A DNA stretch of 56,154 bases from the NCBI GenBank assembly GCA_004297725.1, contig SCUS01000118.1:1-56154 (forward strand). The letters run 5' to 3'. Of this stretch, positions 52,179 to 56,154 are shown in pieces (the first letter of the stretch is position 1; each line of letters opens with the position of its first letter). Both the position numbers and the translations under genes were made by a program. Below the pieces are notes generated by a model. It ran no database searches and was not told the DNA's origin. It saw only the letters and a program-made list of their open reading frames with translations. Origin of the DNA: Myxococcaceae bacterium. GTDB lineage: Bacteria; Myxococcota_A; Polyangia; Polyangiales; Ga0077539.

Positions 52179-55007
52179 TCAGCCGGTAATCTCGCCGACG
52201 ACGGCGATGGCGGCGCGGAGCCGGTCGACCTTGTCGGCGAGCTCGGTGAGGCGCTCTCGGTCCTTGGCCACCACGTCGGCCGGTGCGCGGCCCACGTAGT
52301 CGGGGTTGTTGAGCCGCCCGGCGAGGCCGCTGGACTCCTTCTGGGCCTTGAGGATGTCCTTCTCCAGGCGATCCTTCTCCTTGGAGGGGTCGATGTGCCC
52401 GGCGATGGGGATCAGCACCTCGACCCCGTGCGAGACGCCGGACCCGACGCCCCTGGGACGCGGCTCGCTCGGCGACCCGTGGACGATCTCCCTCGCGCGG
52501 GTGAGCCGGCGAATCTGCGCCTCGTAGGTCTTGAGCACCCCTCGGGTGTCCTCGTCGTCGGTGCGGAGGGTGACGGTGATGGCCGCGCCGGGCTTGATGC
52601 CGAGCTCGGCGCAGATGCGCCGCACGCCCTCGATGGTGCCCTGGAGCGCGGCGATACGGCGCTCGGCCTCGGGGTCGGCCGTGGCGTCGCCCGCGTCGGG
52701 GAAGGGCGCGAGCGAGAGCACCTCGGGGAGCCCCCCGTCGGCGCGGCGCCGCCGGATGTTCTCCGGGAGGTGCGACCAGCACTCGGCGGTGAGGTGCGGC
52801 ATGAAGGGGTGCAGCAGCCGGTGCACGGTCTCCAGGCAGTGGGCGAGGGTGAGCTTGAAGGAGGCGCGGGTGGCCTCGTCGCCGCCCTCGAAGACGGGCT
52901 TGCAGAGCTCGAGAAACCAGTCGCAGAGCTCGTACCAGAAGAACTGGTACACGGCCGCGGTGGCCTCATCGAGGCGAAACTCCTTCACGCCCTGGTTCAC
53001 CGCGCCGACGGCGTGGGCGAGGCGAGAGAGGATCCAGCGCTCGGCGTCCGAGGCGGGCTGGGGGAACGGGCCGGTGGGCCTCGGCGCGACGTCGGCGATG
53101 TGGGTGAGGGCGAAGCGCGTGGCGTTCCAGACCTTGTTGCAGAAGTCGCGATAGCCCTGGAGGCGGGCGAGGTTGAGGTTGATCTTGCGCGACTGCGGGG
53201 GGTGGCTCGCGAGGTAGAAGCGCACCGCGTCGGCGCCGAAGGCGGGGAAGCCCTCCTTCATGGTCGACACGCTGGGGTAGGCCTTGCGGAACTTCTGCAG
53301 CCCCTCCTGGAAGGGCGCGCTGCCCGAGGCGTGGGCGACGATGTCCTGGAGGGTGGCGCCGTTCACGAGGTCGAGCGGGTCGATGACGTTGCCCTTCACC
53401 TTGGACATCTTCGAGCCGGTCTCGTCGCAGACCATTCCGTGCAGCAGTACGCGGCGAAACGGCACGTCTCCGAGGAAGTGCAGCCCCATCATCAGCATCC
53501 GGGCGACCCAGAAGAAGATGATGTCGAAGCCGGTCTCCATCACCGAGGTCGGGTAGAAGGTCTTGAGCGCCGCGGTCTGCTCGGGCCAGCCGAGCGTCGC
53601 GAAGGGCCAGAGCGCCGAGCTGAACCAGGTGTCGAGCACGTCCGGGTCGCGGGCGATCTTCGCCGAGCCGCAGCCCGTGCACGCCGCGGGGTCTTCGCGC
53701 GAGACCACCGTCGCGCCGCAGTCGGCGCAGTACCAGGCCGGAACCTGGTGGCCCCACCAGAGCTGCCTGGAGATGCACCAGTCCTGGATGTTGGTCATCC
53801 AGTGCATGAAGGTCTTGGTCCACTCCTCGGGGGTGAAGGTGGTGCGGCCCTCCTCCACGGCCTTGATGGCGGGCTCGGCGAGCGGCGCCATGCGCACGTA
53901 CCACTGCGGAAGCAGCAGCGGCTCGAGGATGTCCTGCGTGCGCTGGCAGCGCGCGTAGGGGATGGAGTGCGGGGTCGCGCCGCGGTCGAGGCCGCGCTCC
54001 GCGAGGGCGGCCTTCACGGCCTCGCGCGCGACGAAGCGGTCGAGGCCCGCGAAGGGCCCCGCCTCGGCGTTGAGGGTGCCGTCGAGGTTGAGGATGTTGA
54101 TCATCGCGAGGTTGTTGCGACGACCGCACTCGTAGTCGTTGAAGTCGTGGGCGGGGGTGACCTTCACCGCGCCGGTGCCCTTGGTCGGGTCGGCGAGCAG
54201 CCCGTCGGCGATGATCGGGATGGAGCGGTCGACGAAGGGGTGCTTCACCCGCTTGCCGACGAGGCCCTGGTAGCGCGGGTCGTCGGGGTGCACCGCGATG
54301 GCCGTGTCGCCCACCATCGTCTCCGGGCGCGTGGTGGCCACCACGATCTCGCCGGAGCCGTCTTCGAGCAGGTACGCGAAGGAGAAGAGCTCGGCGTTGG
54401 GCTTCGCGGGATCGGGCTCTTCACGGTCGACCTCAAGGTCGGAGATCACCGTCTGGGCCTTGATGGACCAGTTCACCAATCGGTTCGCCCGATAGATCAG
54501 CCCCTCCTCGTAAAGCCGCACGAACGCTTCACGAACGGCCCGAGACATGTCCGGGTCCATGGTGAACTTCGAGCGGGTCCAGTCGACGGACGAGCCCATC
54601 ACCTTGAGCTGCTCGAAGATGCGCCCCCCGGAGCGGCCCTTCCACTCCCAGACCCGCTCGATGAACTGCTCGCGGCCGAGCGCGTGGCGGTCGCTGCCCT
54701 CTCGCTTCAGCTCCCGCTCCACCACGATCTGCGTGGCGATGCCCGCGTGGTCGATGCCCGGGAGCCACAGGGTGTTCTGCCCCGTCATGCGGGCGTGGCG
54801 GGCGATGCTGTCCTGGATGGTCAGCATGAGCGCGTGGCCCATGTGCAGCGAGCCCGTCACGTTGGGCGGCGGGAGGGCGATGGTGAAGCTCTTCGCGTTG
54901 TCGACGCCGTCTACCGCGTGAAACCACGTCGACGAGAGCTCGCGCTCGCGCCACCGGGGCTCGACTTCGTTGGGGTCGTAGGGGCGGGTGAAATCGCTGG
55001 TCGACAT
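52179..55007 (-). CDS. valS: Valyl-tRNA synthetase
   Basis: This 942-aa class I enzyme charges tRNA-Val. The HIGH motif reads HMGH (55-58) in PNVTGSLHMGHAL, the KMSKS motif is KMSKV in GSKMSKVKGN (about 535), and the editing CP1 domain is present (VATTRPETMVGDTAIAVHP, then KVTPAHDFNDYECG). The C-terminal anticodon-binding and coiled-coil tail (about 870-942) is typical of ValS. A GAGGAG site lies 8 nt before the ATG. It ends before a 22-nt non-coding stretch near the unknown helical gene. Confidence 0.97.
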   Translation of the reverse strand: MSTSDFTRPYDPNEVEPRWRERELSSTWFHAVDGVDNAKSFTIALPPPNVTGSLHMGHALMLTIQDSIARHARMTGQNTLWLPGIDHAGIATQIVVERELKREGSDRHALGREQFIERVWEWKGRSGGRIFEQLKVMGSSVDWTRSKFTMDPDMSRAVREAFVRLYEEGLIYRANRLVNWSIKAQTVISDLEVDREEPDPAKPNAELFSFAYLLEDGSGEIVVATTRPETMVGDTAIAVHPDDPRYQGLVGKRVKHPFVDRSIPIIADGLLADPTKGTGAVKVTPAHDFNDYECGRRNNLAMINILNLDGTLNAEAGPFAGLDRFVAREAVKAALAERGLDRGATPHSIPYARCQRTQDILEPLLLPQWYVRMAPLAEPAIKAVEEGRTTFTPEEWTKTFMHWMTNIQDWCISRQLWWGHQVPAWYCADCGATVVSREDPAACTGCGSAKIARDPDVLDTWFSSALWPFATLGWPEQTAALKTFYPTSVMETGFDIIFFWVARMLMMGLHFLGDVPFRRVLLHGMVCDETGSKMSKVKGNVIDPLDLVNGATLQDIVAHASGSAPFQEGLQKFRKAYPSVSTMKEGFPAFGADAVRFYLASHPPQSRKINLNLARLQGYRDFCNKVWNATRFALTHIADVAPRPTGPFPQPASDAERWILSRLAHAVGAVNQGVKEFRLDEATAAVYQFFWYELCDWFLELCKPVFEGGDEATRASFKLTLAHCLETVHRLLHPFMPHLTAECWSHLPENIRRRRADGGLPEVLSLAPFPDAGDATADPEAERRIAALQGTIEGVRRICAELGIKPGAAITVTLRTDDEDTRGVLKTYEAQIRRLTRAREIVHGSPSEPRPRGVGSGVSHGVEVLIPIAGHIDPSKEKDRLEKDILKAQKESSGLAGRLNNPDYVGRAPADVVAKDRERLTELADKVDRLRAAIAVVGEITG

Positions 55008-55106
55008 CCGAGGGGCTCCTCACGCTGCAGGAAGGCTTTGCTTCCTACTGTGCGGACGCGCGGGTCGCAACGCCTTCGGCGAGCGCGACGGATGTCGGGA
55101 GAGGGC

Positions 55107-55967
55107 TTACGGGGAGGTGAGGCGCTTCAGCTCTTCGCGGATCATCGTCTCGGCGAGCACCGGGACGACCTCCCACACCACGCGCTCGACCACCTCGCGG
55201 GTGAGCGCGGTGATGGCCTCGGCCTGCTGCGGCGTGAGGCCGAGCGACGCGGTCTTCGCGGCGACCTGATCGGCGACGGACTTCGCGAGGTCGGACGCCT
55301 GCACCGGGATGACCGGGGTGGGGGCGGCGACGGGCTCGGCCGCGGGAGCGGGGCGCGCGGACACCCGCGGGGCCTCGTTGAGCTCCGGGAGCAGGTCGTC
55401 GGGGGTCACGCGCGCGGGCTTCACCGGGGAGGCGGGAGGCGTCGCCGGGCGGATCGACGCCGCAGGGGCCGCCATCGGGGCCGCGGGGACCGGGCGGGCC
55501 ACGGCCACCGGCGCGGCGGTCGGGAGCTTCGGAGCGCCGGGGGGCAGCGGAGGGGCCGCGGGCCGCGCGGGAGCCGCAGCGGGTGCGGCGGCCGCGGTGG
55601 CGCCGCTGACCGACTGGCGCACCCGGTCGATCATCGCCTGCGAGTCGAAGGGCTTGAGCACCGCCCCCTGGGCGCCGGCGGCTCGCGCCGCGGTCTCGTC
55701 GAGGGGCGAGTGGTCGGAGTAGAGCAGGTAGACCGGCACCGAGGAGAGGTTGGGCTCGCCGCGCAGGCTCTTCACGAGGTCGTAGCTGCTCGTGCCGGGG
55801 AGGTTGACGTCGACGATGATCGCGTTGGGACGAAGCTCGCGAGCGCGCGCGACCGCGCCGTCAGCGCTGTCGTGGGTCACGACCGCGATGTCTTCACCAG
55901 CGAAGGTCATCTCGAAGACCTTTCGCATCGTCGCGCTGTCATCGATGACGAACACGGATTTGGGCAC
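55107..55967 (-). CDS. Response-regulator receiver protein with a C-terminal helical domain
   Basis: This 286-aa protein has an N-terminal receiver (Asp9-Asp10 pair, phospho-acceptor Asp53 in AIIVDVNLPG, Ser84 in LLYSD, Lys105 in VLKPF). A long Pro/Ala linker follows (about 125-205). The short C-terminal helical domain ends REVVERVVWEVVPVLAETM and then IREELKRL. The last block resembles the C-terminal signature of some deltaproteobacterial response regulators and also the PopZ-like DUF2497 tail, suggesting a polar or scaffold role. GTG at 55967 is chosen because GAAGGAG is 6 nt upstream; a Met at 56000 is the alternative. No kinase is nearby. Confidence 0.8.
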   Translation of the reverse strand: MPKSVFVIDDSATMRKVFEMTFAGEDIAVVTHDSADGAVARARELRPNAIIVDVNLPGTSSYDLVKSLRGEPNLSSVPVYLLYSDHSPLDETAARAAGAQGAVLKPFDSQAMIDRVRQSVSGATAAAAPAAAPARPAAPPLPPGAPKLPTAAPVAVARPVPAAPMAAPAASIRPATPPASPVKPARVTPDDLLPELNEAPRVSARPAPAAEPVAAPTPVIPVQASDLAKSVADQVAAKTASLGLTPQQAEAITALTREVVERVVWEVVPVLAETMIREELKRLTSP

Positions 55968-56042
55968 GACCGACTCCTTCTTCAGCGGAGCATCGGTCAT
56001 CCATCGCTCGCGCGAGGGGAAGACCCGTAAGCCCGCGTTGAC

Positions 56043-56072
56043 GTTGTAGGTGGGCGCGAAAGTGGGTGTCAA
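56043..56072 (-). promoter_or_regulatory. Putative promoter of the receiver-domain gene
   Basis: On the minus strand TTGACA (56067-56072) and TACAAC (56043-56048) are 18 nt apart, followed by a leader of about 70 nt to the GTG at 55967. Unlike many genes in the window it keeps a ribosome site. Confidence 0.45.
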
Positions 56073-56154
56073 GATTCGCGAGCGGTCGCCCCTCGACTCC
56101 TCGTCGATGCCTTGCCGGTTCACCGCCAGCCGTGGCAGAGATCGCTCGCAGAGG

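Noticed and set aside
52140..56030. A plus-strand open frame of about 1,300 codons
   Set aside because: It is antisense to valS and the receiver protein and has no family features; high GC depletes stop codons.

Overview
The window is GC-rich, densely coded chromosomal DNA that looks like a myxobacterium-type deltaproteobacterium (Myxococcota, perhaps Polyangiales/Sandaracinaceae). The reasons are the very high GC with strong third-position GC, a Hanks-type Ser/Thr kinase, a stand-alone NtrC-like sigma-54 activator, AgmX/TonB-like C-terminal domains, many Ala/Pro-rich lipoproteins, an OmpA protein with thrombospondin type 3 repeats, and a sigma-region-4-like protein with a Cys motif. This assignment is an inference; no 16S rRNA is present. 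There is no phage, transposase, CRISPR array or plasmid function. Genes switch strand often and are frequently packed with 1-60 nt overlaps or gaps.

Layout. 1-253: 3' end of a 5S rRNA, its terminator and tRNA-Lys(TTT). 251-3990: frataxin (cyaY), a MoxR-type AAA+ ATPase with its VWA partner, a stand-alone WYL-domain protein and an exported protein. 3995-9623: a DacB-type D,D-carboxypeptidase, an orphan family-5 solute-binding lipoprotein, a Ser/Thr kinase with a C-terminal membrane anchor, and a beta-helix-like lipoprotein. 9624-10379: 756 bp without a recognisable gene. 10380-18511: a sigma-region-4-like protein, purH, a small membrane protein, an HD-domain phosphohydrolase, exported proteins, an NtrC-type regulator and an AgmX-like anchored protein. 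18659-29539: two pseudouridine synthases (RluD and a short RluA-like one), a DUF72 protein, OmpA/TSP3, YciO-type Sua5 family, a DxDxDG-repeat protein, purF, and a large PEP/pyruvate-binding dikinase resembling rifampin phosphotransferase.

29541-40860 is a glycan (O-antigen, capsule or exopolysaccharide) region. Two paralogous AsnB-type amidotransferases bracket two zinc-ribbon methyltransferases, an FkbM methyltransferase, three glycosyltransferases and a flippase. No initiating glycosyltransferase, polymerase or nucleotide-sugar genes are visible. 40901-44017 is a translationally coupled operon: an 86-aa protein, alanine racemase, an MlaE-type permease and an MlaF-type ATPase, with no MCE (MlaD) gene. 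44126-47841 carries thiolase, 3-hydroxyacyl-CoA dehydrogenase and enoyl-CoA hydratase, the core of a short-chain CoA (butyryl-CoA/beta-oxidation-like) route, interrupted by an oppositely oriented beta-barrel protein. 47934-56154 has tRNA-Asp(GTC), a HARE-HTH/Mrr-like fusion whose nuclease residues look lost, Cys-rich and unknown proteins, valS and a receiver-domain protein.

The most interesting signals are the HARE-HTH plus degenerate Mrr-like protein with a 9-bp tandem repeat, the bracketed AsnB glycan module, a recurring TAnnnT box placed 6-11 nt before many start codons (suggesting leaderless or very short leaders), and a few unusual starts such as CTG for the flippase.
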